Below, piece by piece: positions 47,921 through 60,240 of a DNA stretch of 64,000 nt. Each line of letters opens with the position of its first letter. Positions within the stretch are counted from its first letter, which is position 1. Location: positions 133,803,741-133,867,740 of the forward strand of contig CM041465.1 of assembly GCA_023213395.1 (NCBI GenBank), in the 5' to 3' direction. The DNA comes from Cycas panzhihuaensis. Lineage: Eukaryota; Cycadophyta. Under the pieces are notes generated by a model. That model did no database searches and was not told where the DNA came from. It saw nothing but the letters and a program-made list of their open reading frames with translations. A program made the translations under genes and the position numbers.

Positions 47921-48724
47921 ATTTATTAGGATAAATAACACTTATGTCTATCAATTTATCTATAATTATTTCAATGTTATTCTTTTAAAAGTATAAATTT
48001 TGTAATGCTAGTAGTTAATGGGATCATGCAAGTTTTTAAGTTTGATCATATGGTAATAGTCATAATTTGGAGGAGGGTTACTAGGAAGCGGTAGCAAAAA
48101 TAGATTGGTACTTAGTGAAGATGGGTTAGATATCTAGATGAACTTTGGGATGAGGTTGAATATTATTAATGTATACTATATACCAAATACTACTATTTAA
48201 TTGATTTCACATCTAATTTTAGAAAATGATCTTATTGGGTGGAGGTTGGAAATAGTGAAGTTTATGAGTTTGCCCAAAGTTATCTTTTAATAATATGAAA
48301 GGATTACTAGGAGAATTATTAGTATTATATGCACCAAGTGTTTAGAGCCATTAGACTTTAAGGATAATATCAGGTCCTCTAATTAATAAGACTTATAATC
48401 TAGAAACCAAATGGTAAGTTTCAATTTAAACATGTAAGCATTTTATTATCCTGGCACAATGAAGAGTGTGGTAGCTTGGAAGGAAGTAAGTGAATCATAT
48501 TTTTTGCATAATGCATAAGTTGAGTTATCTAGATAATGAGATATCAATGAAGTTTAATGATATACCAATGTTAATTAGGATAGTAAGGGGACTATTCCAA
48601 AGTTTTCCTTCAACACATGGAGGTTTAGGATAGGCAATTGAGGAAATAATAAATAAGAAAATGTTAGGCTTAAGGTTAAGGGGAGGTTCCAAGGATGACT
48701 CTTCTTTAGGTTCCTGGTTAGAGT

Positions 48725-49085
48725 TGTTGAACTATTCTAGCCCTTTCCTAGGTGTTTCTAAACTCAACTCTATGATTTATAGTTAGGTGGATGTGGATTT
48801 ATTCTTAGGCCTTCTTAAGGTAGTGGCTCCTTCTCCACTATCACCTTGAGGTTTTGGTGTTGTGGTAAATGCTAAGTGGTATCGAAGTGGGGTCCATGGT
48901 TTGAGTCACTTTAAGTTTGGTTTGTAGGTGGGTGTTGGAGTATCCTAGACCCCTCTTAGGTGTTTCTAAACTTGACTCTTTGATTCATGGGTGGGTGGAT
49001 GTGGACTTATTCCTAGGCCTTCTTAAGGCAATGGCTCCCTCTCCACTATCACCTCCAGGTTTTGGTGTGATGGTAAATGCTAAGA
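48725..49085 (+). mobile_element. TRIM/SMART-class tiny LTR retrotransposon, 361 bp
   Basis: Two direct repeats of 153 bp (48725-48877 and 48933-49085) start TGTTG(A/G)A and end TAAATGCTAAG plus one base. They flank a 55-bp interior beginning GGTATCGAAGTGG, a PBS-like motif, and ending in GTAGGTGGG, polypurine-like. AGAGT stands on both sides (48720-48724 and 49086-49090), a perfect 5-bp target duplication. The repeats agree at about 85%, with most changes toward A or T in the left copy. There is no coding capacity. It lies between gag and protease of gypsy-G. The LTR ends do not show the usual CA, so the last base or two is uncertain. Confidence 0.82.
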
Positions 49086-49399
49086 AGAGTTAAAATCTTT
49101 CCCAAAAGATAATCTAGTGTCAATATTAAATACTATGTATTTTTCCTTATAAAATCTACTATGACTAAGGGTTTATCATTCTAAGAATTATATACACATG
49201 CTAACTTATTTATATCTATGTACTTCTATAGGTGGAATACGATCTAATATTGAGGAGTGTTCTACTACTAATGGTTGCTCTATTATAGGAAATTATGAGT
49301 CATCGAGATGAGGTCATTAATGATGTATATCTATTGGCTGAGGATGTTAATGCCATGCAAAATCTGAATCAAAGGTTGATGCCCAATTCACTTCTAGTT

Positions 49400-49760
49400 C
49401 AACCTCAATTAGTTTGGTCATATGATTGCTTATCTTAAGTTTGCTAGTGGTGTCATTTTGAGACATATTTGGATATGCACCTTGAGCTCTACTACATATA
49501 TTTCAATGAATATTTGATAATCAAGAGATTGACTCACACTATTTTATATATTCTAGAATTTATTCATATAGACTTCAACAAATCATAATTATTTTAATTA
49601 AGTAAGTTGGCTAGAGAAAGCTAAATTCCACATATCATCATACTGCTTAAAGTAGTTGCTATAGAATTGAGTCCATGTTTTATTAGTTGGATACTCTTAT
49701 TGCCACCATTTAAACTAGTGATACACTTTTACATCTAGATGTATAGAGGTGAAAGTTATT
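49400..49760 (-). pseudogene. Gypsy-G gag remnant
   Basis: The minus strand near 49720-49560 reads FKWWQ, then KTWTQFYSNYFKQYDDMWN, LAFSSQL and FVEVYMNKF, the Retrotrans_gag pattern (W-x2-F-x3-F...Y). Several stops interrupt. Confidence 0.65.
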
Positions 49761-50199
49761 TAGTTATCTAAAGATATGAGGTTAAGGGTAAAGCAAGACT
49801 AGTTTATTGATCTAGCTCCTTATACTATCCTTATTAAGGTCTAGATTGAATGTAGGGATATTAATATTATGATGAAAAAGGTTGTTATTATAAGCCATGG
49901 TTAAGAGGGGGTTGTTGTTGTTGGTTTAATATTCTTATTGAAATTGAGATAGAGGTTAGGTTGGCCAACCAAGTAACTAGATTTGTAATGTCATTTGTCA
50001 TCTTTATGTGATCTTTCTGAGTAGCTATATTTAGTAACATCTAGATGATATCATTATGCATGGTGGTGAAATCACTCTATATAGTGGTGAACCAGGTCTC
50101 TAAATTTGAAATTTAGTCTACTTATATTGGTTCCATTATTTGGATAAATATGAGTTACTAAAAAGGAAGGGAATTCTATGAAAAGGGATTAGAGAGATA

Positions 50200-51554
50200 A
50201 AATGGGATAAATAATTTGGCATGAGATATAAAGGAAGGGACTCAAAAATCAAGAAGTGATATAAGGGAAAAAGAAAGGAGGAGAGGGGGTGGGGTGTCTA
50301 TAGCTTGTTGACCTTAAAAAATATATAATGAATTTTCTTAGTACACCGAGATGAGTATGGAGAGCTTGTCAAAATAGGGTAGGTAAGTTTTAAGTAAAAA
50401 TTTTAGGTTGTGAGGCCTACGAGATTCTTATAAGTAATTTTTCCCTAAAAATGATTGTTCAAACTAATTTAATAAAAAATAATCAACACGATGCACTAGT
50501 TAGAATAAGATATATGAATAAACAAGCATAACATTTAGGTGATAGATTTATATATTTTTAGTTTACGTGGAGTTTACTTATTTAGTTTTCATATACAATA
50601 GAGTAATATGTACATAAGTGATGTATAAATAATTATATTCTTCTCTAGTTTTTCTTTGAAGAGTAGATGCTAGACACAAGGACTAGACTTTAGACTTAAG
50701 GACTAGACTCTAAACTGAAGGATTGGATAGGAAGAAGTTTGTAATTACTTTGGTATTATTACTATGTTATGATTTGTAGGTTACATCTGTCTTTTGATTT
50801 ATGTTGTTGGTGTTCTATTATTTATAACTTGATTTTATCTTCTAATTTATATCATTGATGCTTATGGTGTAATTAGTAAGAGTAGTATAAATAATACTTA
50901 ATATAATAGGTTTCTCTAAAAAACTCTAACACAAGTTTATATGATCTATAGGCACTTTAATAAATGGTTCTATTAACATTAATGCTTGGCCTAATATCTC
51001 ATGGCATTAACTATGGAGGAATATCTATTCTCATAACTATGATAATTGTTCAAAGATATTTAAGAAGGGTAACTTCTTGGTTGTAACTACTATCATATTA
51101 CATATGATAGATGATCGGCAAGCTTCTTATTTTAGGTATAGGAGTAGATCCTAAAGGGCTCCTCATATATATATCTAAACATATGTGTAGGCTCACTTTT
51201 GTATGTAGTACTATCTAAGGCTTCTATAAGTAGTGTGATTTGCTTCATGTCACATATTGGTGTATGCCCAAATATGCTTATCCTATAGCAACAAACTCCC
51301 CATGGATATTTAAAGACCCCTAGAACAAGGTCTCTACTTAAATCAATAAGGAAAAATAGAAAGGAGTGATTATTGCTACATGATAGTAAAATTTTATAAA
51401 ACATATGAAAATAGATAACATAATAAAATGAAGGAGAGGGTTATGAATTTTTCATTATGGGTGGAAAAATTCCTAATTTCTTAGTCTATTTCTTTATTAT
51501 GCCTCTTCTTCATAATCCTTCAAATTTGACCATTAACCAAGCTCTGTTACCACT
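50200..51554 (-). other. Gypsy-G leader, unassigned, with a 90-codon frame
   Basis: This is about 1.35 kb between gag and the PBS, longer than needed for a leader. A minus-strand frame at 51132-51404 encodes 90 residues with a hydrophobic start (FLFFLIDL) and CCYRISIFGHTPICDMKQ; I do not recognise it. A 20-bp motif AAGGACTAGACT(T/C)TA... is repeated twice near 50680-50725. The stretch may hide another small insertion. Confidence 0.4.
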
Positions 51555-51932
51555 TGGGATAGATTTATCTTGGTATTCTTTCTAATTGCATACACAAGGA
51601 GCTCAAAGGGTATAATAGAAATAACAATGATCTTACTTTATTGATATTGAGCACTAAAAGATTACAAAAAGACCATATAAATGACACCAAAACATTGTAC
51701 ATCTATATGTTACAAAAGTTTATAAAACATAATGACCCTTACATTTACATTAGGTTTTAAATAGGAAACTAAGGCCTCTTCTATTGGATTATTATTCATA
51801 TAATAAACAACCTCCAATTCTATTAGAGTGCATAATGGTCTATGCATAAGGGTTAAGAACTAGCATTAACCTTTAGTCACTTGGTTACATATTAGCAATC
51901 AAGTTTCACTAGTGATAGAGGGTTATGTAATA
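51537..51932 (-). repeat. Gypsy-G 5' LTR and primer-binding site
   Basis: The LTR is 51555-51932. On the minus strand it is followed by TGGTAACAGAGCTTGG, an initiator-tRNA PBS with one change. Confidence 0.87.
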
Positions 51933-52112
51933 GTAATCAACCATAAATAGTTACACTCTATATGCTTATTCATTCATATATTTATATTACTCTAGTTGAG
52001 AAAAAGAAAGATTGACTAATAAAGATAAAATTTTAAGGGGCTAGTTAATTCTACCTATAATCTTATATGTTTTACCTTCGTGCTCTTTCCTTGTATACTT
52101 TAATTTTTAACA

Positions 52113-55100
52113 TGATATTAAAGCTCAAGGTTTGTAGTTGATATTGTTGCATCAAACCTAAGGTTAATGATTAAAGTCTATCCTATATGTATATTTATAC
52201 AAAGATGTTTTAGGAGTCTAAAGCTTAAAGACATTCATTACAAGCATGTCTTTTGAATAACATTAAAAACATAGATATATGTAAATAAAAATTACCATTG
52301 CATCCATTTCAAAATAAAGAGAATACAATGGTTAAAGGTATACAAACCTTGTAATAATTTTTTATAAAATATTTTTTATATTTTAAAAATAAGAGAAATA
52401 CCTATAAAGGGGCTATGGAACATGTCAAAAGGTCAACATAATAAAATTGTTACAGCTTTAGTTCATGCATAAGACCTAGGGTGCAACAACCTAACGAGGG
52501 CAAATAAATCCTATATTACTGACTCAAGCATTTGTGTGCTTCTTGAGAACAATTATAAAGGGATCTACATGAATGATCTAGGAAGCTAAACTAAGGGTAA
52601 ATGATGTGTGTGCATGTATATTAGGGTTGGTATATGGTGGTGTTGTAATAAATCATTATTGTTCCTCTTACTAAAGCCTAGTGCATACTAAGGGGAAAAC
52701 ACCACATACACCTAATAGAAACTATATGCTTTCTTTTCTTTTGAATGAAAATAATTATTATCCTATTCCTAATTTTCATTATATGTCCCCTTATGGATTT
52801 GGGATTTATAATAATATGATCCCTCTTCTTGTCTTAGGTTTGTACTAAAATAGTATACACCTAATTCAATCCCTTACTCTTACCATGAATGTAATGCACA
52901 TGTAAAATGATGACAATAAGAAAGTAAAAATGTTTCTTCTCTCTTTCTTTCTTTTTGGGAAAATAAATAAAAAGGGATAAAGGGGGATAGAGAGGGGTTG
53001 AATAAACTAGTCTACTTCTCTTTTCTACCCTTTCCTTCTATGCAAAGTCAATACGATCCTTTTTCTTTTCTTTTACTTTTTTCTTTCTCTTGTTCTTTCC
53101 TACATCCCCCTCCCCTCCATCCTAGTTTTTTTTTTTTTTCCCTTTTTTTAACAGAGAAGATAACAATAAATTAAATCCCAAGAAGATATACCTCATAGTA
53201 TGGTGGTTGTAGTAGCTTGTATCTCCTCCTAACATCTCAAGGATGCCTCCAATAGAGTGAAGAAAGAAACAAGCATCCTACTAATTAATTCTAAATAAAT
53301 TTTGACAACATTCAGCTTGTCAGATGTGTTATGATGAGAAAAAAGAGTATGATAAAACGATGAAAAATAAAAGAAAGGATGAAAATAAGGTGTTGACCTT
53401 ACCTCCTTAAAATGATGGTTGAAATGTAAAATTATTAGGGATTACTTGGAGAATAATATATTGTTTGATGATCTTACAAGTTGTTCTCCCTTCCTACACA
53501 TAAGTTAGTAGCCTACATGAGAAGTTCTCATATGAGAAATCTAACACTACATGTATATATATCTCCCCAACAATAATAAGTAAATTCCTTCAAAATCTAA
53601 GATGCTACTTCTAAGCTATAAAATAAGATAAATAGGATTGGTAGAGGTGCCTTAGAATGACTACCATTCCCCAATATAATAAGGGCTTCCTAAGTGTACT
53701 TAGGTGTTGTCCTATATTTTATAACTTTTTGAAATAATGGATGAAACAACAAATAGGGAAAAAGTGGAAACATTAACCTATTGAACTAATGGAGATTATG
53801 GAGCATAAAGAAAATTTACTAGCATATCCTACCATTCTATCACATACGTATGGTATGAAGATGGAAACAAATGGAGTAGAAAGAAATAACCAAAACAAAA
53901 AAGAAAGTGAATTAGCTATACCTCTAAGAGAATGGATGTCCAATGGATACTATTGTTCTTCTTCTTTAAGGACCTCTAAGTTGTATTTGATGTTATACTT
54001 TTAATCTCTAAATGGATGCTAGTAGAATAGACTAAGTTGATAATATCTAGAGGAATTTTAGTAGCATGATGACAGGGTCATATGAAATCAAATTCTCTTC
54101 CCTTTCTGATGGAAAAATGAGGGGGTTAAATAGAAAAACTCAAGGTGAGGGGTTAGTGGTTTTTTATCCATAATGTGGGGGAAACTATCAACCCAAAACC
54201 ATGATTTTTTCTCATGCTTTAAGGAAATTGACTTAGGAAGAGCAAGATTTGTGAAGGATTTGGGCCTCTTATACCTCCCAAATCTAATAGGGGTTGATCT
54301 GGGGTTGATGTAGTCTACTGACATTTAATATTTAGTCATTAATAAGTTGACTATAAAAAAAATCCTAAATCTAGGTTGGTAACAATCATACTATGAAAAT
54401 ATTCACAGAACTATAAACATGTTTATGATACCATGGAGTACTTCTTAGTACTATTATTATAGACAAAAATCAAAATGCTATGGTAATAGTTCAGATTTTT
54501 GCATAAGATAAGTATGCAATCAGGCTAAAAACTCACTAATGACATATCTTAAAGGTAGATATAATCAATAATAAGTGGCAAAAAAGAAAAAATAAAACTT
54601 TATGGGTTATAATAAAATGAAAATAGAATAGAAATAAAGTTATAACTAGGGTGATGACATTGTTTCTAGCCCAAAGAGCTTGATGATTGGACTAAACAAC
54701 CATGGACCAAAGTATTACTCATTATTAGTAGAAAGGGGGCACATGTAAACAACTAAATAAGCTAGCTAAGCATACATCAACTGTCTAAAATTAAATATAG
54801 ACCAACAAGGTGTGAAAAGAGTTGAGAAGCATACTTGTGCTTACCTATTTACTACCATATCCAAACCCATTCCTAGAAGTTAGGAAATATACTATTAAAA
54901 AAAAAAATCATTAGAATCCTATATAAAGACTAGAAATACCCACTATGAGGGCTACCTTTTGAAGTAAAAAAAAAAGTAAAAAACTAACATAATCTACTAG
55001 AGAAATGACTAACTTAGGATGTGATTCTATTAAGAGTTGTTTCTTATATAATATTTTTTAGTAAAGATCACTAATTTTGAAGAATTAATAAATAAGAAAA

Positions 55101-55159
55101 AAATCTACAAAATTGGGATAAATCTCCACAAGTAAATCTATAAACTCTACTAATTTACT
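52113..55159. other. Interior of element H or other decayed DNA, no gene recognised
   Basis: After the PBS at 52113 no gag or pol domain is visible on either strand. A pyrimidine-rich belt lies at 52930-53155, including a 15-17 base poly-T near 53127. Two open frames stand out, 53789-54004 plus (71 codons) and 54088-54324 minus (78 codons, with RFGRYKRPKSFTNLALPKS); neither is a known family. The region could be a non-coding LTR element or several old fragments. Confidence 0.45.
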
Positions 55160-55569
55160 TGTTGGATATAATATCCAATTACATTTTATGTTATCCCCAA
55201 CCTATTTCATACTTTTCATGTATTATTTGAATGTTATATTATGGTCACCTGAATAGGCATGCCATTTAGGAAATGTGCCAACTCATAAAGGTTGACCTAG
55301 AGAGTTATTATATGAGTTAATAGATTTTATAAGTATGCATATAATTCTTTGATTAATTTAAAGTTTTGCTATTTTTTCACCACTTTATTACACATATTAT
55401 TTGTATATATTTTTTTTATTGAATATTCTTATCAATCTTTCACTCACCTCATCATCCATTTCTTATATTTTATTGGATCCATTCATACAATTTATTATGT
55501 TTGCACCAGTCTACAAATATATTGGTATTAGAGCATCATCTTCAAATCCAACATTATGGTATCAAAGGC
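55160..55569 (+). repeat. LARD-3 5' LTR and primer-binding site
   Basis: The LTR is 55160-55552, with perfect 8-base inverted ends TGTTGGAT...ATCCAACA. After TTA comes TGGTATCAAAGGCC (55556-55569), an initiator-tRNA-like PBS with changes. A second PBS-like TGGTATTAGAGC lies earlier at 55523, so a border at about 55520 is a weaker alternative. Confidence 0.75.
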
Positions 55570-58250
55570 CATGGTTTATTCCTTGGGTAGGACAAACCTT
55601 TTAGAGCATATTTTCTGCTATCGTTTAGAGCCATTATTTCATGGATTTGATGTCCTTTTAGAACCCTTATAGTGCCTATTTTGACCTATCATTATGACCT
55701 TTTCTTGAAGACTTTTTTGGTTTATATTAAAAATTTTTAGGGTTATTTTTCAATAATGTAGATGTATATTTAAGAGCTAACTTACTATTATATTTTTCAT
55801 ACATTTTAGAGTTGATTTATTATTATTTTTTAAAGATTATTTGGAGCTAATTTTCAAGATTTGGAAATGCATTTGGGGGTTGTTATTTTACAACTTTTAA
55901 AGTCATTTTTCAGAGCATTTTTTGAAACTTCAAGAAGAGGTTTTTCATGGTATAAAGATACATAATTTTGTCTCAAAACAATAATATTTAGGGACTTATT
56001 TTATTAAGCATGCAATCCCTAAAATTATAATGCATGTAAGTCCTTACTGATCATCATAAAAATGTGGCTTTGAAGCTATTTTTATGGAGGAAAAATGGAA
56101 GTAGATATACCACCAATACAAGTTTGATCACCCTATAGATGTGGAATATTTGCTGCTTAAAAATAAAAAAAATTATGTACAAAAAATGAGATTGGAATGG
56201 CTATTTAATACCTCATTTTAGAGGATATTATGAGTGTCCTATGATAGTGATTCATTGCCAAAATGAAGACATAAAAAAAACCATTAGAATAATAAAAAAA
56301 AATGCTACCAAAATGAAGTTGTAATAGTTATTTCTTGAGAAAAGGTCCTCCATTCTATAAAAGGCCTTGGATGCCTTATTTTGTTCTTTAAAAATCTATT
56401 GTCCAGTGAAGAAAAATTATATTGTAGGGTTTGATGTGCCTTTCTACCACCCTGTTTTATCAAATGAAGTGCAAGGGTTATTTTGGTGGCATTATACTAT
56501 ATGAAACATATTAGAAGCATTAATATGATTTTTATCAACACCGTCGAAGTTATTATAACCTATATTTTGTAATAGACTAGTAGGTTCCCATATATTTTAG
56601 ACTTTTAGAAGCATACATATTAATGCTTTTAATATGTTTTATATAATAAAAAATCAATGAAGAAGTGGTAGGAGATACCTAATATTTTCATAAATTTAGG
56701 CATGATCTATGCCTTGGGATTTTTTTCTTTCTATAAAATTTTGTTAGCAGAAGACACCATGTGAGAGAGGAAGGTCATTGAATGGGATGTATATAATAAG
56801 TCATTGAAGGAGGTAGATAGAAACCCTTGGATCCCTATAAAGGGTGGAAAACTAAACACTTGGAGCCCTATAAAGGGAAAAATGATGGCTGAGAGCATAC
56901 AAAGTAATGTAATAACAATTATAGCTCCTTCTTATGTAGTTGCAGAGAATACATCATACACTTAGTAATAAATAAGATACAAAGTATGGCATAGAGGTTG
57001 AATGATAAACTTTATCAATTTTTATTAGAGGAAATGGTTTGCTACACCACCACATGAGAAGATTATGTAAATGAGGATGCAAAGAAAGTAAATTATGCAT
57101 GCCTATGATTATTTAGCAGACATGACATTTTAGCTAGAATTTACAGAGATCAGGGCCATTATTTACTAAAGCCACCTTGTAATAATGAATGAACCCTAGC
57201 ATTTTCTTAGCAGATGTTAAAAGTCTAAAAAATTTATAAGTAAAAAAATAAATTAAATTAATTTTAAAAGTCCACTAGCCCCCCTTATAGATAAATCCTA
57301 GTCATATAACAATCCCACATGACCTTCAACCCCAAAATAAAAGAGGCTTAACATTAAGTTTTAATGCCCTCTTCACTTTTTAGGGAGATGCCTTCAATTT
57401 TTGGGCCATAACTTGAGCTTCGAGAATTGAATTATAGATCTAAAAGTTGTTTTGGGAAGTTAACTCAACCCTCTTTAAAAAGCAAGCCACATGAAGTAGT
57501 TTGAAAATATTTATCCTTTTTAAAGGTTTTAAAATCACTGTATAGTTATTTTATTGATGCTAGTACCTCTAGATGGGGAAGGAATGCTAAATATTATGAC
57601 ATAAGCTCTTCTATAGGCTCTAGAAAACCCTATTTCTTAGTAAAATTAATAAAATTTTATCATTAGAGAGTCATTTAATGTATTTGTTGAAGTTGCGTAT
57701 GTTTAAGTTATTTTTTATCATATTTTAGACATTTTATGTCATTGCTAAGATGTAATTTTGAACTTTATATACTTTTAGAGGCACTTATGAGGCTATAGAG
57801 CTCATGTATAAGGCTAAAAAGGCCCTTCTATCATGTATTTATAGCCATAATTATTTATGTGTAGTATTTCTAGCTAATAGTTGTCGAAGAAGTTACTCTT
57901 AAGTCTTATTTAGTAAGAGGTCAGACATATCTTTTCTACAACTCTTACATTGATTTTCATCTCACTTTCTTAACCATGTAGGATGATATATTTTTTGAGT
58001 GATGTTGACTTGATACTAATAGAACCACATACATGAAAGAGTGACCTATAAAACTCATAGAAGAAGTGACCTATAGAACTCATGGTCATAGCAGCTGGTT
58101 ACCCATGATGTTTGGTAGATGAAGCTTCCTTCATATGAATGTCAATAATATTTTATATTATTTGAAATGACTAAATCTAAAAAAGATTTAAAGACTAATT
58201 TGTATTATTGATATGACATTTAATACTATGTAATTATATTATGGGAGGGA
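55570..58250 (+). mobile_element. LARD-3 interior (non-coding), related to LARD-1
   Basis: The 5' part resembles 5356-5700 of LARD-1 and the 3' part (57290-58250) resembles LARD-1 at 6750-6831, 30850-30987 and 35750-36683 in that order. It includes GGTTACCCAT near 58098 and the final purine tract TATGGGAGGGAA before 58251. No open frame over 60 codons with credible content is seen. This copy serves as the unbroken reference that reveals the two insertions in LARD-1. The LTR that follows at 58251 does not match the 5' LTR at 55160. Confidence 0.7.
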
Positions 58251-58525
58251 ATGTTAGATTGAAATATAATGCATATTTATCATATCAAATTTAATTAGCT
58301 AAGTAAAAGATCATGTATAATTGGTCAATATAAAGGACAAATACTATCAGATGTAAGTGAGGCAAATAATCCTACAAATGCCCACAACATGACTATATAT
58401 ACATATACTAGGTGAGATGCATTATGAATGATTATCAAATATTATAATGGAAATATTATGATGTTATTATATCATTCTTGGGTAATGATATCTTATGGCT
58501 AATTTTCTAATATGGTATCAAAGCA
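58251..58525 (+). repeat. LTR at the LARD-3/copia-E junction, with PBS
   Basis: The 262-bp LTR starts TGTTAGATTG and ends TTTTCTAATA (58512). TGGTATCAAAGC at 58513-58524 is a PBS. A purine tract stands just before it. It thus has 3'-LTR context on the left and 5'-LTR context on the right. It is unlike the LTR at 55160, so it more likely belongs to the copia element downstream. Confidence 0.7.
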
Positions 58526-60240
58526 TTGATGGAGATGAGAAGTTAAAACAAGAAGACATAATGAGATGTTGTTTGACTAAAGAATGCTAGTCGCTATTAA
58601 ATAACTTTAAGCCTATTCCATAAGTAAAAAATCTATTTGTTTGATTAGTTTATCTATTCCATGATATACTATTGATGCTTGAAGTCAGTCATTAAAGGTT
58701 CGTTAGCCTACTAAGTGGAGAAAGCCTGCTAAAATCTTATCAAATATTTGCTTGATTATCTAACACACTTTATTGTTTATGAAAATGGTAAAACCTATTT
58801 CACTTTATTAGATGCCATTCCGTATGTACACTTAAGGAACCAAAAAGAATTGTTTGTCATCATTTAAGTTTGTTTGAGCTTGTTTCATCATGTTCAATTT
58901 TATTCTTATATATTTTGCTCTATTTGACCTCTATTCCTCATTTTTTCTAGTGATTGCCTTGCATTTATTTACGAGTCCTCTATTTATGAGTGTGAAGCTA
59001 TAGTGTGTTGTCCTTTTATTAGTGTTAAACCATCATGTGGCTATTTATATTAAGTTGTGACCATTCCATGAGCTACCTTGCTTAGCCATTGACCTACCTT
59101 CATTGTGCTATTATGTGCATGAATAAATTATGAAGAGCCATTGCTTACTTACATGACTGTAATATGAGCTTGTCCTCCTCCACTTAATCAACTCCTTATT
59201 GATTAAAGTTGCCATCAATTAATGACCTCTACATATCAATTGATTATTAAAGAATTATTCCTCCTTTGCATGAGGTAAGCCATTAGCCATAGGCATTGAA
59301 GCTAACCCTATGCCTCTTTTGAAGCAAGACTTACTCTCTATAAAACAACCCTATGCTAACCTATGCCTCCTATGAAGCAATGGTCCATCCTTCTCCTCTT
59401 ATGAATTACCTATCAATGAAGCTACCACTATAAAGTATGAAAACCAAACTTGTGATATAAGTAATCAATAATTTCTACTATTATTTTAATCACTTAAGAA
59501 GTTATCAATTGGATTTACAATTATTTATTACCTTATTCAACAATATGTAGATGTTAAATTTTGACATTGGGAATATAATTTTTTTCAAAGGATTTTCTTA
59601 GTTACGTTGGATTAGGTTCTCATTTGGAGTCTATAGAGCCTACTTATCGTTAGCAAGTGGTTACATGTAGCAGCATAGGGGACCAGGGACTAAATAACAA
59701 AATAGGTTAAAGCCTTAAAAATCATGTTTTTATCACTTTTGAGATACTTGCATATTTTTTATTGTAACTTCTTAGCCAAGAGTTTGATTTGTAAACCATA
59801 TAAATTGTTGGAATCCTTATTTAGAGTTGGTTAATTTGACATATAATTTGTAGCATTTTAGAGTTATTTTCCTTGTGAAAATTTTAGTTGAAATTGATAT
59901 TTTATTTTGGAACCCCGCATAGTAACCAATAAAGTAAATTTTTTATGAACATTTGATGATTATCTCTATGTATGATTGATAAATATTTCATGAATATTAA
60001 AGCTTAATTTTTCCCTATGGAAGTTTATTTTAAACCCTAGTGGTGGTCTAATTAAGCTCATTAATAAAGTTTTTAAAGAGGGGAAAAACGTGGTCCTAAT
60101 TAAAGAGACAAGTGATAAATATCCTAATTTTGAAGGGATATATGTGTTTCATTGTGCTTGCTCATATTATTTCTTAGTCTACTTATGATTGATTTGTATT
60201 TATAGTGGTGATTTATAAATCTTAGTTTTTGATATACATT
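58525..60240 (+). other. Leader of copia-E, no gene
   Basis: This is about 1.7 kb between the PBS and gag without a recognisable domain. A short near-repeat, GCTAACC(C)TATGCCTC...GAAGCAA, occurs at about 59310 and 59355. Poly-T runs and AT-rich stretches fill the rest. Confidence 0.5.

Larger units (their letters stand above)
44433..51932 (-). mobile_element. Gypsy-G: complete minus-strand gypsy element, 7.5 kb
   Basis: LTRs at 44433-44812 and 51555-51932 match throughout (about 80% by eye), for example ACAAGGAGCTCAAA and TAATGACCCTTACATTTACATTAGG. Flanks are GTAAC (44428-44432) and GTAAT (51933-51937), a target duplication with one mismatch. A polypurine tract identical to that of gypsy-B abuts the left LTR, and a PBS (TGGTAACAGAGC on the minus strand) lies left of 51555. 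Gag, RT and integrase are recognisable. It inserted into the LTR of element H and carries a TRIM/SMART-class element. Confidence 0.87.
43790..52112 (+). repeat. LTR of element H, split by gypsy-G
   Basis: Left part 43790-44432 starts TGTTAAGAATT and right part 51938-52112 ends TTTTTAACA, giving TGTTAA/TTAACA inverted ends. Without gypsy-G the LTR is about 820 bp. TGATATTAAAGCTC at 52113-52126 directly follows and is a decayed PBS (usual TGGTATCAGAGC), so the LTR belongs at the 5' end of a plus-strand element. No partner LTR was found in the window. Confidence 0.6.
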
